This document shows, piece by piece, positions 8,591-16,928 of a stretch of 64,000 nt of DNA. The DNA lies in contig JANOAR010000185.1 in NCBI GenBank assembly GCA_031411235.1, positions 18,065 to 82,064 on the forward strand, written 5' to 3'. Within the stretch, counting starts at the first letter, position 1, and each line of letters begins with the position of its first letter. Origin of the DNA: JANOAR01 sp031411235. GTDB lineage: Bacteria > Verrucomicrobiota > Verrucomicrobiia > Verrucomicrobiales > Verrucomicrobiaceae. The notes under the pieces are model-generated. The model was given only the letters and a program-made list of their open reading frames with translations, made no database searches and was not told where the DNA came from. The position numbers were made by a program, and so were the translations under genes.

Positions 8591-9982
8591 TTACTTCGCG
8601 GCGGCCGCTCGTTGCACTTTCAAGGCGATCTCCTCGTTGTATTCCGGGATCGCGAGCGCTTTCTCCCCGCCCGCGTGCGTGAAGTCTTCGGCCTTCTCGA
8701 TGTTACCTTGAAGGACGTTCACCCAAGTCGCGCGGTAGTTTCCCGCGGGTAAGTCGAGCGAGGCATTCTGCGCCCTTCCTTTCAAGTAGGCTGCGTAGCT
8801 CTTGCCCGCTTCCGCCAAAGCATAGACCACCGCGCCATCCGCCTTGATCAGCTCGCGCGCCGGTTTCATCCGCACAAAATCAGCACCTTCGACAAACTCC
8901 TTGAGGACTTTCATCTGGTGACGAAAGGCTTTGCCGCCGCCGCCCGGAGTCTTTGCAGGAATGGAATAATCGCCGCCTTCCTGGCCAACGGTGAATGAGT
9001 AGTCGAGGTGCGAAAAGATGCTGCCGCCGTTCAGGATGAACTGCCACGCTTCCTTGCGATAGACCGCATCGCCATTGCCTTTGAACCCGGTCTCATCGTG
9101 GCCGATGGGTTTGTTCAGGCCGTAGTTCACCGTCACGGCATCGGGCGGCGAGGCGTAGTGGAAATTGAAGATCGAAACCAGCGGATCGGGCTTTTCGATC
9201 TTCACGCTGCCGTTCGCGATGTTCTGCGCGATGAGATGCTTGTTCGGCAGCCCCTTCTCCGTTTCGGCGATGGTGCGGGCGATGTGCGCCTCCCAGTCGC
9301 GCGGGACTTTTCGGGCATACGGCTCGTTGCAAATCTCAAAATAGACATTGTCGAACCCATTCAGCTCCTGAACTAGCTTGCGGGTCACGGTTTCCTGCAC
9401 CGCTACTAGATTCGCGTGCTTGAGGGTAAGACACTCGTCCTTCGGAATAGCGCCGATGCCGTTGACGTTGTTCTTCGCATTCATGGGCGAAACTTCCCAC
9501 ATCGGGTCCACGTAGAGCGGGGTGAAAAGCACGAACTCAATGACGATGCCGCGTTTCCCGGCTTCGCCGACCACCTCTTTCAAACGCGTAAAGTAAGCTT
9601 CGTCCCACTTGGTCAGATCGAACTTGTTGCCGCCCTGCGCGTAACCCGGCACCTCGCTGCGCGCCCAGGGACAGACATAGCGGCCAACCGCCGGCGCCAG
9701 CGTATTGTCCACGATGCCAAAGCTGCCCGGCACTTCGCGTAAGGTGCCCGAGAAGATGCGAATCTGATTGAGGCCGTCCGCCTTCAGCGTCTCCAGATAC
9801 TTCGAGTAACCGAAGTCGAGGTTGATCACCGCGCCATAGTGTTCGCCCGAGCCAATGAGCACCGTTGGCTTGTCGCGCCACAGAAAGTAGTGCGGGTTTT
9901 CGGGATGCAGCCGAATCGGTTCGGCGGCCTGAGAGCTCAGTGAAAGCGCAGTGAGCGTTAGAATGAGGATGTGGGATTTCAT
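8591..9982 (-). CDS. Secreted glycoside hydrolase-like protein (GH5-like)
   Basis: A 463-aa protein with a signal peptide (ILTLTALSLSSQAAE). It begins with RLHPENPHYFLWRDKPTVLIG, the usual opening of GH5/DUF4038-type barrels. Clan-A motifs are FEICNEP (215-221, Glu 220 as acid/base) and GHDETGF (294-300, Glu 297 as nucleophile). A small C-terminal beta domain (about 370-460; YAAYLKGRAQNASLDLPAG...ATWVNV) resembles the collagen-binding/galactose-binding end domain found after DUF4038 barrels. It is probably an endo-acting glycanase on an unknown polymer. It is flanked by two other barrel enzymes on the same strand with gaps of 51 and 32 bp. Confidence 0.8.
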   Translation of the reverse strand: MKSHILILTLTALSLSSQAAEPIRLHPENPHYFLWRDKPTVLIGSGEHYGAVINLDFGYSKYLETLKADGLNQIRIFSGTLREVPGSFGIVDNTLAPAVGRYVCPWARSEVPGYAQGGNKFDLTKWDEAYFTRLKEVVGEAGKRGIVIEFVLFTPLYVDPMWEVSPMNAKNNVNGIGAIPKDECLTLKHANLVAVQETVTRKLVQELNGFDNVYFEICNEPYARKVPRDWEAHIARTIAETEKGLPNKHLIAQNIANGSVKIEKPDPLVSIFNFHYASPPDAVTVNYGLNKPIGHDETGFKGNGDAVYRKEAWQFILNGGSIFSHLDYSFTVGQEGGDYSIPAKTPGGGGKAFRHQMKVLKEFVEGADFVRMKPARELIKADGAVVYALAEAGKSYAAYLKGRAQNASLDLPAGNYRATWVNVLQGNIEKAEDFTHAGGEKALAIPEYNEEIALKVQRAAAAK

Positions 9983-10014
9983 ATTTTGGAATAAAGTAGG
10001 CCGGGCACTGGCAA

Positions 10015-11343
10015 TCAGCGGGCGGCTTCCAGCAGCAAGACCCAGTCGCTTTCGCCCGAGGCGTTCTTCTCCGGCGGCATAAACTCATGGTGGCCTTTAT
10101 TCGAGAATGCTTCGGCTTGCACCAGCTTCAGACTGCCGTCGGTGGGATCAAACCATTGCGCTTTGATCGGTGCGCTCAGGCGCGCCAGGTCCACGGTAAC
10201 GGCGCGCGATTGGGGGATGTAAACGATAGCCAGCGTGCCGTCCTCCGCGCGGGCGGCGGACACATGGTCGAGCTTGCCGCGTTCGCCGCGTCCGCTCGGG
10301 ATGAGTTCCTCCGCTGGCTCCGGCGCCAGCTTCCACCAGGCGCGCGTGGCGAAGAGCTCGCGGACGTGGCGCATTTGCCGGAAGCCGGGATCTTGCGCGG
10401 CTTCGCGCCACTTCGACGAGAACGTCCACAGCTCGTGGTGCCCGTAGGCGTGGCCGGCGAGGGCGCCGGAGAGCAGCGCGCCGTAGGCCTCGCGGCGGAC
10501 GCGGAAGGGCGTGCCGAGCCCGCCGGCCATGGTCTCCCGCTCGTAGCACGATTCGGCAAGAAAGATGGGGCGCGGGCGTCCATCCGCGAAAGGCCGGCTC
10601 CACTCGGCGAGGACGTGCGGATGGACTTCGCGATAGGTGTAGGCGGCATTCAGATCCAGCCACGGCTCGTCCGCAAAAAACGCGGCGCTGGAATGCTCCG
10701 GCGCGTTGTGGACGGTCAGCAGATGGTGCGGCGCTTTGTCTTTGAGACCCTGCGCGAGCAGCGCGACGGCGGTGCGCTTCTCCTTCGGATTCGCGTCGCC
10801 GCCGACGATCCAAATCAGGTTCTTGTGCGCGGCATAGCGTGCACCGAGGAAGCGGCCGTAGGCGCGCGCATTCTCGTCAGTGAGCTGAGCACGCCAGCCG
10901 TGCTTGTCGTCGCCGCCCCAGCGAATCCAGAGGGCGGAAATCGCGACGGCTAGACCGCGCTTTTCCGCTGCCGCGAGGATCGCATCGAGGTGCCGCCAGT
11001 AGGCTTCGTTGGGTTTAAGGATGTCGTCGAGCGGCGCGAACGGCTCCTCGCCATGCATGTTCTGCACCGGCCCGTTTTCCTTGCTGACCGCGTGGATGTG
11101 CAGGGCGGTAAAGCCATCCTTCACGCGCTGGTCGAGATACTCCTCGGCGACTGCGAGCGTGGCATGGCGCGGCATGAGCCAAACGGTATCGGCGTGGTAG
11201 AAGAACGGCTGGTCCGCGGCGTCCACGAGGTAGCGGCCATTGGCGCTGGCCCGCAGCGGAAACTTCGCGCCTGTCGTCGTGTCCGCCGCATGGGCAATAG
11301 TGATGAGCGCGAGGAAGGCGCAGGCGATGGCTTTGTATTTCAT
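10015..11343 (-). CDS. Secreted DUF4038-type glycoside hydrolase-like protein
   Basis: A 442-aa protein with a signal peptide (IACAFLALITIAHAAD). The N-terminal phrase RYLVDAADQPFFYHADTVWL is the signature of DUF4038 barrels (related to apiosidase family GH140). Candidate catalytic parts are WIVGGDANP (about 178-186, Asp as acid) and IFLAESCYERE (Glu 264 as nucleophile). The C-terminal 100 residues contain the putative collagen-binding beta domain (AIVYIPQSRAVTVDL...AQWFDPTDGS). The frame is open up to 11511, but ATG 11343 starts the signal peptide. It lies 32 bp upstream of the GH5-like gene, so co-expression is likely. Confidence 0.78.
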   Translation of the reverse strand: MKYKAIACAFLALITIAHAADTTTGAKFPLRASANGRYLVDAADQPFFYHADTVWLMPRHATLAVAEEYLDQRVKDGFTALHIHAVSKENGPVQNMHGEEPFAPLDDILKPNEAYWRHLDAILAAAEKRGLAVAISALWIRWGGDDKHGWRAQLTDENARAYGRFLGARYAAHKNLIWIVGGDANPKEKRTAVALLAQGLKDKAPHHLLTVHNAPEHSSAAFFADEPWLDLNAAYTYREVHPHVLAEWSRPFADGRPRPIFLAESCYERETMAGGLGTPFRVRREAYGALLSGALAGHAYGHHELWTFSSKWREAAQDPGFRQMRHVRELFATRAWWKLAPEPAEELIPSGRGERGKLDHVSAARAEDGTLAIVYIPQSRAVTVDLARLSAPIKAQWFDPTDGSLKLVQAEAFSNKGHHEFMPPEKNASGESDWVLLLEAAR

Positions 11344-11434
11344 GGTGCAGTTGGTTGTATGAGAAAGCGGCTGGTGACTCGAACGGAGGACATCATCGCG
11401 AGTGCCTGAGAGCCGGCGAGACATACGGCATGCG

Positions 11435-12673
11435 TTAACGCTGATCGCCTGAGTTGACCTTTCCACCTTCCAGCGTCGATTCCGCCACGCGGCCGACTCC
11501 GAATTGGTCACCGTTGTGGATCGGCTTTCCGGCCGTGAACTGCACTTCGAGCAGCTTCTCGCTATGCACCGGCGCGCCGGTTTCGTCGCTCAAGGTGGCG
11601 ATGATCTGTTTCGTCGCCGCGTCGATCACCTCGCCCGTCGATGGGTAGGCAAAGCGCCCGTCGAGGCTGAAGGTGATCCAGCCGGGCTGGTCGCGGGTGG
11701 CGATCGATTCGCGCTGCCGCGGCGGCGAAAGGGTGGCGTCGAAGATGTGCAGGCGCTGATTTGCGGCATCGCAAAGCCAGAGCTCGCGTTCGTCGGGTGT
11801 CAGGTCGATGCCGTGGCTCGGGCAGCCGTGGCGCTTCGGGATTCCTGTTTTGAAGCCTTCGACTTTCACCCGGTGCAGCACTTTTCCGCTGGCGATGTCC
11901 GCGACTTCAAACCCGAGCAGCCCATTGACGCACGCGAAGAGGCGGGTCTGCCGGCCATCGACAGTGAAGGGTCGCACGGCGGAAACAAATGGGCCGATCG
12001 TGCGTGCTGCGGCATGGGTCGCAGTGTCGGCGACGGTGACGAGCGGCGACTTCAGTCCCGCGAGGTAAGCCCATTTCCCGTCGAGTCCCACGACTGTATT
12101 GTGCGCGCCGGAATCGGGCGTGATTTTCGCCAGCACATCGCCGCTGGCGGCGTCGATCACATGCCAGTGCGCCTTTTCGAGGCTCGGCAGGTAGATGACT
12201 TTCCCATCCGGCGTGATCGCCATCCGGTCGCAACCGCCTTGGTAGCGTCGCTCCCAGAGCAGCTCGTCGGACGAGAGCCGCAAGCAGGTCAGCGTCTCCA
12301 GCGTGCTGATGTAAATGCGATCAGTCGCCGCCGAGGCGCAGATGCCTTTCACATTGAGCGGCTTGCCCGTCGCGCTCAGTCCGGCGGTTTTGATCCGGCG
12401 GAGAAACTTGTGCCCATCCTCGATGTCGAACACGAGCAGCCCGTGCCCGCCGTATTCGAGATCATCGCGAATGCCAGGCACGGCGACGTAGAGCAGCCGC
12501 TGGCCGGGCATTTCGCCTGCGGGCTCGGCCCCGCGCGCGGTTAGGACGAGGAGCGCGGTCGCGAGGAGGAACCACGCGCGAGGCCCGGCGAAGCGGCGGA
12601 GAATCCACGCTGCGGCTCTGGCTGGCGCAATGGCAAGTGAAGCAGGCGAGGAATGGGTCGAGGACAGTTTCAT
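11435..12673 (-). CDS. Secreted YncE-like beta-propeller protein
   Basis: A 412-aa protein. A hydrophobic segment (AWFLLATALLVLTARGAEP, about residues 33-50) acts as signal or anchor. The rest has repeating blades with the pattern xLLVFDIEDG, HVIDAASGDVLAKI, VADTATHAA and HIFDATLSPP, typical of seven-bladed YVTN/YncE-type propellers. YncE-like propellers mostly bind partners or surfaces and no enzymatic residues can be named. ATG 12673 is preferred over the longer open frame to 12829. It is divergent from the cupredoxin gene at 12890 and is the first gene of the GH run downstream. Confidence 0.72.
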   Translation of the reverse strand: MKLSSTHSSPASLAIAPARAAAWILRRFAGPRAWFLLATALLVLTARGAEPAGEMPGQRLLYVAVPGIRDDLEYGGHGLLVFDIEDGHKFLRRIKTAGLSATGKPLNVKGICASAATDRIYISTLETLTCLRLSSDELLWERRYQGGCDRMAITPDGKVIYLPSLEKAHWHVIDAASGDVLAKITPDSGAHNTVVGLDGKWAYLAGLKSPLVTVADTATHAAARTIGPFVSAVRPFTVDGRQTRLFACVNGLLGFEVADIASGKVLHRVKVEGFKTGIPKRHGCPSHGIDLTPDERELWLCDAANQRLHIFDATLSPPRQRESIATRDQPGWITFSLDGRFAYPSTGEVIDAATKQIIATLSDETGAPVHSEKLLEVQFTAGKPIHNGDQFGVGRVAESTLEGGKVNSGDQR

Positions 12674-12889
12674 GAAGGGTTTAGAGGCTCGGCCCGGAGC
12701 TGGAGTTGCGCGGCGAGGAGCAGAGATGTGAATGTGAGAGCAGTGAGGGTTTGGCACATGAGATTGTAGATGGAGTGGAGGGTGACGCTTTTTTACGGCA
12801 TCCTCATACAGCGATGAAGCGACGCGCAACGAAAAGGAGGCGGGGATGATTGCAAGTTGGGTGAGTTACCGCACTGGTGCAAGCAACCC

Positions 12890-13972
12890 ATGCCACGCCC
12901 ATGTTTCATCCCTTGCCTCGCGCTGCTGCTCGCGACACCAGCCTTTTCCCAAAAGACGGCGGAACAACCGAAACCGCAGACGATCAAGATCGCGATGCGC
13001 GACGGGCTGCGCTTTGATCCGCCACGATTTGAGGGCAAGCCGGGGGCGGATGTGGTGATCAGTCTTGAGAACCTCGACTCGACCGATCAGATGCACAATT
13101 TCGTGCTGGTGAAACCGGGCAAGCGCGACGCCATCGTCGATGCGGCGCTGCTGCTGGCGGAGAAGGGACTGGCGCTGCAATTCGTGCCACCGGGCAGTGA
13201 TGTGCTGGCCGCGTCGAAGTTGCTGGCACCGGAGAAGAAGGAGCCGCTGCGGCTGACGCTGCCGAAAGAGCCGGGCGTGTATCCGTTTGTCTGCACGTTT
13301 CCCGGCCATGGGCTGGTGATGTATGGCGCGGCGTATGTGGGCGTGAAGATGCCGCTGCTGAGGCAGGACAATAACATCCCGTCCACGGCGGCGCAGACGT
13401 TCATCGCCGGTGGCGGTAAGCGTCCCTTTGTGCAGCGCATCTTCATGCCGGACAGCGGCCCGGCGGCCATCGCCATCGCGCTGCCGGGGGATTTGAATGC
13501 TTGCTGGGACGCGGGGCAGTGCCGCCTGCGTTATGTGTGGAAAGGCGAGTTCATCGACGCGACTAGAAACTGGGCTGGCAATGGCAATGAGCTGCCCACG
13601 ATGGGCGGCAAACGGTTATGGACAGCACCCGTGGATGAGGTCGCGATTCGCTTTGGCAAGGCGACTGCTGCGGCTCCGCGACCGAAGTTTCTCGGCTACA
13701 CGCTGGAGCAAGGTTTCCCCATTTTCCGCTACACGCTGGATGGCGTGGAGGTGAGGGAGAAGATCGCCGTGGACGAGGCTGGTAATGTGATGCGTGAAAT
13801 GAAAATAGCCCAAGCAGCCGTGGAAGTCAGGGTTGGCCTGGGCAGCAACTCCAAGGGCAAGATTTACGCGGCGTGGAACTCCACCTCCGGCACGCGTGAA
13901 GGTGGCACGCTGAATCTCACGCCTGAAGAAGCGGCGGCCTTCAAGCTGGCGCTCGAACCGATCAAACCCTGA
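12890..13972 (+). CDS. Azurin/plastocyanin-like cupredoxin with C-terminal extension
   Basis: A 360-aa protein with a signal peptide (PCLALLLATPAFSQ). Residues 29-155 form a cupredoxin domain with a complete type-1 copper set: His 69 (in DQMHNF), Cys 135, His 140 and Met 144 (in CTFPGHGLVM, the azurin spacing). A C-terminal region of about 200 residues follows with a beta pattern (RYVWKGEFIDATRNW, EQGFPIFRYTLDGVEVRE) seen in planctomycete/verrucomicrobial cytochrome-associated proteins. Inferred role: periplasmic single-electron carrier. The downstream propeller gene begins 4 bp after the stop, so the two form an operon and could be an electron donor/acceptor pair. Confidence 0.85.
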   Translation: MPRPCFIPCLALLLATPAFSQKTAEQPKPQTIKIAMRDGLRFDPPRFEGKPGADVVISLENLDSTDQMHNFVLVKPGKRDAIVDAALLLAEKGLALQFVPPGSDVLAASKLLAPEKKEPLRLTLPKEPGVYPFVCTFPGHGLVMYGAAYVGVKMPLLRQDNNIPSTAAQTFIAGGGKRPFVQRIFMPDSGPAAIAIALPGDLNACWDAGQCRLRYVWKGEFIDATRNWAGNGNELPTMGGKRLWTAPVDEVAIRFGKATAAAPRPKFLGYTLEQGFPIFRYTLDGVEVREKIAVDEAGNVMREMKIAQAAVEVRVGLGSNSKGKIYAAWNSTSGTREGGTLNLTPEEAAAFKLALEPIKP

Positions 13973-13976
13973 CACC

Positions 13977-15518
13977 ATGAACCGACTTCTCTCGAATTCA
14001 CTTCTCTCGATTTCACTGGGCTGGGCGCTCTTTGGCGCGGCCCAATCATTGGCACAAACGGCGCAGCCCGATGCCTACGCGCCGTTTTACAGCATCGGCA
14101 AGTTGATGATGCCGGCGGGAGTCGCACCGGAGATCGGCGGTCTCGATGCGCTGCCGGATGGGCGCATCGCGGCCTGTTTTCATCACGGGCAGGTCGGCAT
14201 CTACCAGCCGAAGGACAAGACTTGGAAGATGTTTGCGGAGGGATTGCACGAGCCGCTGGGCCTGCTCGTCGAGGATGAGCGCAGCATTCTGGTGATGCAG
14301 CGGCCGGAGCTGACGCGGCTGCGTGATACCGATGGCGATGGCGTGTGCGACAGCTATGAAACGCTGTGGGACAGCTTCGGCATGAGCGGGAACTACCATG
14401 AGTTCGCGTTTGGCCCGGTGCGCGCACCGGATGGGAAAGTGGTCGTGTCGCTGAATCTCGCATCGCAGGGCGAGACGGTGTTCAAGGAGGTGCGCGGGCC
14501 GTTCAGCGACATCGGCGTGCCGCGTGAAAAGTTTTACACGGAATGGAAGCATGTGAAGAAGGAAGTGGGGCGCATGTATTCGCGCGTGCCGTTGCGCGGC
14601 TGGGTGGTGAAGATTGATCCCGCCACGGGCGCTGCGGAGCCGTGGGCCTGCGGGTTTCGCTCACCGGACGGCATTGGCTTTGACGCGGCAGGGAACCTGC
14701 TGGTGGATGACAACCAGGGCGACTGGCGCGGAACGAGCGAGCTGTTCGTGGTGAAGCGCGGCGGATTTTACGGTCATCCCGCCAGTCTGGAGTGGCGGCA
14801 GGGCTGGGATGGTCGCGTGCCGATGAAGCTGCCGGTGGAGGAACTGGAAAAGCTGCGCACGCCAGCGGCAGTGTGGTTTCCGCACGGCCATTTCGCGAAT
14901 TCGCCGACGCAGATCACGCAGATTCCGAAAACAAAAGCCTGGGGGCCGTATGCAGGCCAGACGATCGTCGGTGAGATGAACTCGCCTAAAATCCTGCGTG
15001 TGCTGCTGGAGGAAGTGGACGGCGTGTGGCAGGGCGCGACGCTGAACTGGATCAACAGCGAGACGCTGAAGCGCGGACTGCATCGCCTCGTGTTCGCGCA
15101 TGACGTGCTCTATGTCGGGCGCACGCATCTGTCCTGGGTGGGCAGTGAGGGCATCGGCACGATCACGCCAACAGGCAAGGTGCCGTTCGATGTGCTGGAC
15201 ATGCAGATCACGCCGAAGGGCTTCCGCTTCACCTTCACCGAACCGCTGGCTGAAAACTCCACCGCCGCCAAGCTGTGGACCGGCGAGCACTACACTTACC
15301 CTTATCACGAGGACTACGACTCCCCGCAGATAGCGAAGGATGAGATCGAGGTGGAGACGGTCACGCTGAGCGTAGATCGCCGCAGTGCCGTGATCGAGCT
15401 GCCGGAATGGTCGATGAACCACATTTATGAGTTCCACCTCGATAAGCTGCACGCGGCGAGCGGCGCAGAACCACTGAACCCGCGCATCGCCTACACAGTG
15501 CGGAGAACGCCGCAATGA
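13977..15518 (+). CDS. PQQ/sorbosone-dehydrogenase-type beta-propeller protein
   Basis: A 513-aa protein with a signal peptide (ISLGWALFGAAQSLAQ). Propeller-type repeats follow: GGLDALPDGRIAACFHHGQ, RLRDTDGDGVCDSYE (Ca-binding-like loop), GFRSPDGIGFDAAGNLLVDD and GGFYGHPASLEW. This is the common layout of soluble glucose/sorbosone-dehydrogenase-like proteins in PVC bacteria. It is likely a secreted sugar or alcohol oxidase, or only a binding propeller; cofactor residues cannot be confirmed. It starts 4 bp after the cupredoxin gene, which may accept its electrons. Confidence 0.75.
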   Translation: MNRLLSNSLLSISLGWALFGAAQSLAQTAQPDAYAPFYSIGKLMMPAGVAPEIGGLDALPDGRIAACFHHGQVGIYQPKDKTWKMFAEGLHEPLGLLVEDERSILVMQRPELTRLRDTDGDGVCDSYETLWDSFGMSGNYHEFAFGPVRAPDGKVVVSLNLASQGETVFKEVRGPFSDIGVPREKFYTEWKHVKKEVGRMYSRVPLRGWVVKIDPATGAAEPWACGFRSPDGIGFDAAGNLLVDDNQGDWRGTSELFVVKRGGFYGHPASLEWRQGWDGRVPMKLPVEELEKLRTPAAVWFPHGHFANSPTQITQIPKTKAWGPYAGQTIVGEMNSPKILRVLLEEVDGVWQGATLNWINSETLKRGLHRLVFAHDVLYVGRTHLSWVGSEGIGTITPTGKVPFDVLDMQITPKGFRFTFTEPLAENSTAAKLWTGEHYTYPYHEDYDSPQIAKDEIEVETVTLSVDRRSAVIELPEWSMNHIYEFHLDKLHAASGAEPLNPRIAYTVRRTPQ

Positions 15519-15524
15519 GGTGTT

Positions 15525-15675
15525 TGCATGACACCTGTGGGCGGCGGAGGCGGGACTGGGTGAGTCACTCCCGTCGGTGGTGGCGGAGTCACGGGCACGA
15601 CCGTCGGCGGCGCGATCTTCTTGATGCTGGTGACGGCCTCCTGCTTCACGCCATTGACGCCGTTGATCGCGTCAG
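15525..15675 (-). pseudogene. Duplicated internal fragment of the proline-rich secreted gene
   Basis: These 151 bp match 6772-6922 in the same orientation without gaps; I count only about a dozen substitutions by eye. The translated fragment carries DAINGVNGVKQEAVTS and the PPPPTGV repeat units but lacks the signal peptide and the Ala/Gly-rich tail of the parent. Frame and homology end abruptly at both sides, next to the stop of the propeller gene. It is best read as a non-functional remnant of a duplication. Confidence 0.75.
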
Positions 15676-15752
15676 TATAACGGCTCAAATAGCCTCAAAG
15701 CCTTTCGTGCAGACCGTGCTGCTCCTTTTTGCTGCGTATGTCTGTTTCCGCT

Positions 15753-16919
15753 TTAGCGCGATGGCGCAGGCGTCTTGGCATCGGTGTCCTTCGGCACGAT
15801 CTCCTTCTTTGCTTCGACTTGGAGCTTGCTCACCGGCCTCAATCCCAGCCAGCCGCCATCGGCATCATACAGGTAATCGTAAAGGGCGAGCACGCGGAGG
15901 CCGGTATTGATGAGCGGGCCGGGCGGGTATTTCACCCACGTCACTTTGCGCGGCGTCGCGGGGTTGGTGAAGTCGCCGACTTTGAAGCTATAGGAGAGCC
16001 GCCCACTGAGCAGATGCACGCTCACCTCGGTGCCGTCCGCCACGTCGGACTGCCCTTCGAGCGATGGCAGTTCGATCATCATGTTCGTCAGCCCCGTATC
16101 GAGCAGCATGGAGGACGTCTCGGTCTTCTTTCCATCCACCACGGCCCACCCGAGCGAGCCATCCCAATCCTTCGGCACCGGCGGTGTCGTTCGCGCGGGT
16201 GCGTTCGTGCCGGTGTGCTCCTTCAGCTTTTCAAAAAGATAGCCATCACCCACGGACTTTGCGGTGAGACCCAGCGTGAAGCCATCGCGCGTGATGGTGT
16301 ATCCGCGCCGCATCGTGCCCGCCTGCATCTCCTGCAAATTCACGAACGGATTTTTCTCCTGATGCGCTTCCTTCCCGCGCCCCGTGCCGACGCCGAGCAT
16401 GTAAATCTTCGGGTTCTTCGTCGTCTTGAACTTGCCGCTGTTGACCGCGCCTTCGTGAGCGATGCGCTCATGCACCGCGAGCACCGGCACGAGCGCCTTT
16501 GCCACGTTGCCGTGCTCGTCTTTCGCATCAAGGAAAGTGACCGTCGCTGGCGTCCACACGCCGCGCAGTTCCACGCCGCTGCTCACATAATTGATCCAGC
16601 CCGCGGGCGAGTTCGCCTCGATGTTTGGCACATCGCCCGCGCCGATGATGACGCCGTTCGATCCATTGTCCGCCTGCACGAGCAGCGGTGGCCCGCCGTT
16701 GATGGAGACACGCACGAGCAGCGTTTGCAGATGCTCGAAATCCACCGGCTTCGTGTTGGCGAACGGCACGCGGTAGCTCTGCGTGTAGCTCGAATAATCG
16801 GGTGCCGCGTTTTCATCGGCGAGCGCAGCGGTGGTGAACCATACGGAGGCAACGAGAGCGAAGCTCAGGCTGGTCAAAAGGCGCCGCTGCGCGTGTCGGA
16901 GTGGAGGGCTGTATTTCAT
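15753..16919 (-). CDS. Secreted pepsin/retropepsin-like aspartic-protease-fold protein
   Basis: A 388-aa protein with an N-terminal signal peptide (SFALVASVWFTTAALA). Two Asp-x-Gly blocks about 190 residues apart recall the two catalytic lobes of A1-type aspartic proteases: QADNGSNGVIIG (Asp 84) and LLDTGLTNMMIELP (Asp 274, canonical DTG). The Asn in the first block is a departure from DTG/DSG. Flanking hydrophobic strands fit the fold (LLVRVSING before block 1, MLGVGTGRG between). It is the last gene of a same-strand series with a 9-bp gap to the GH42-like gene. It may be a secreted peptidase or an inactive fold relative. Confidence 0.65.
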   Translation of the reverse strand: MKYSPPLRHAQRRLLTSLSFALVASVWFTTAALADENAAPDYSSYTQSYRVPFANTKPVDFEHLQTLLVRVSINGGPPLLVQADNGSNGVIIGAGDVPNIEANSPAGWINYVSSGVELRGVWTPATVTFLDAKDEHGNVAKALVPVLAVHERIAHEGAVNSGKFKTTKNPKIYMLGVGTGRGKEAHQEKNPFVNLQEMQAGTMRRGYTITRDGFTLGLTAKSVGDGYLFEKLKEHTGTNAPARTTPPVPKDWDGSLGWAVVDGKKTETSSMLLDTGLTNMMIELPSLEGQSDVADGTEVSVHLLSGRLSYSFKVGDFTNPATPRKVTWVKYPPGPLINTGLRVLALYDYLYDADGGWLGLRPVSKLQVEAKKEIVPKDTDAKTPAPSR

Positions 16920-16928
16920 GCGTGGGGT

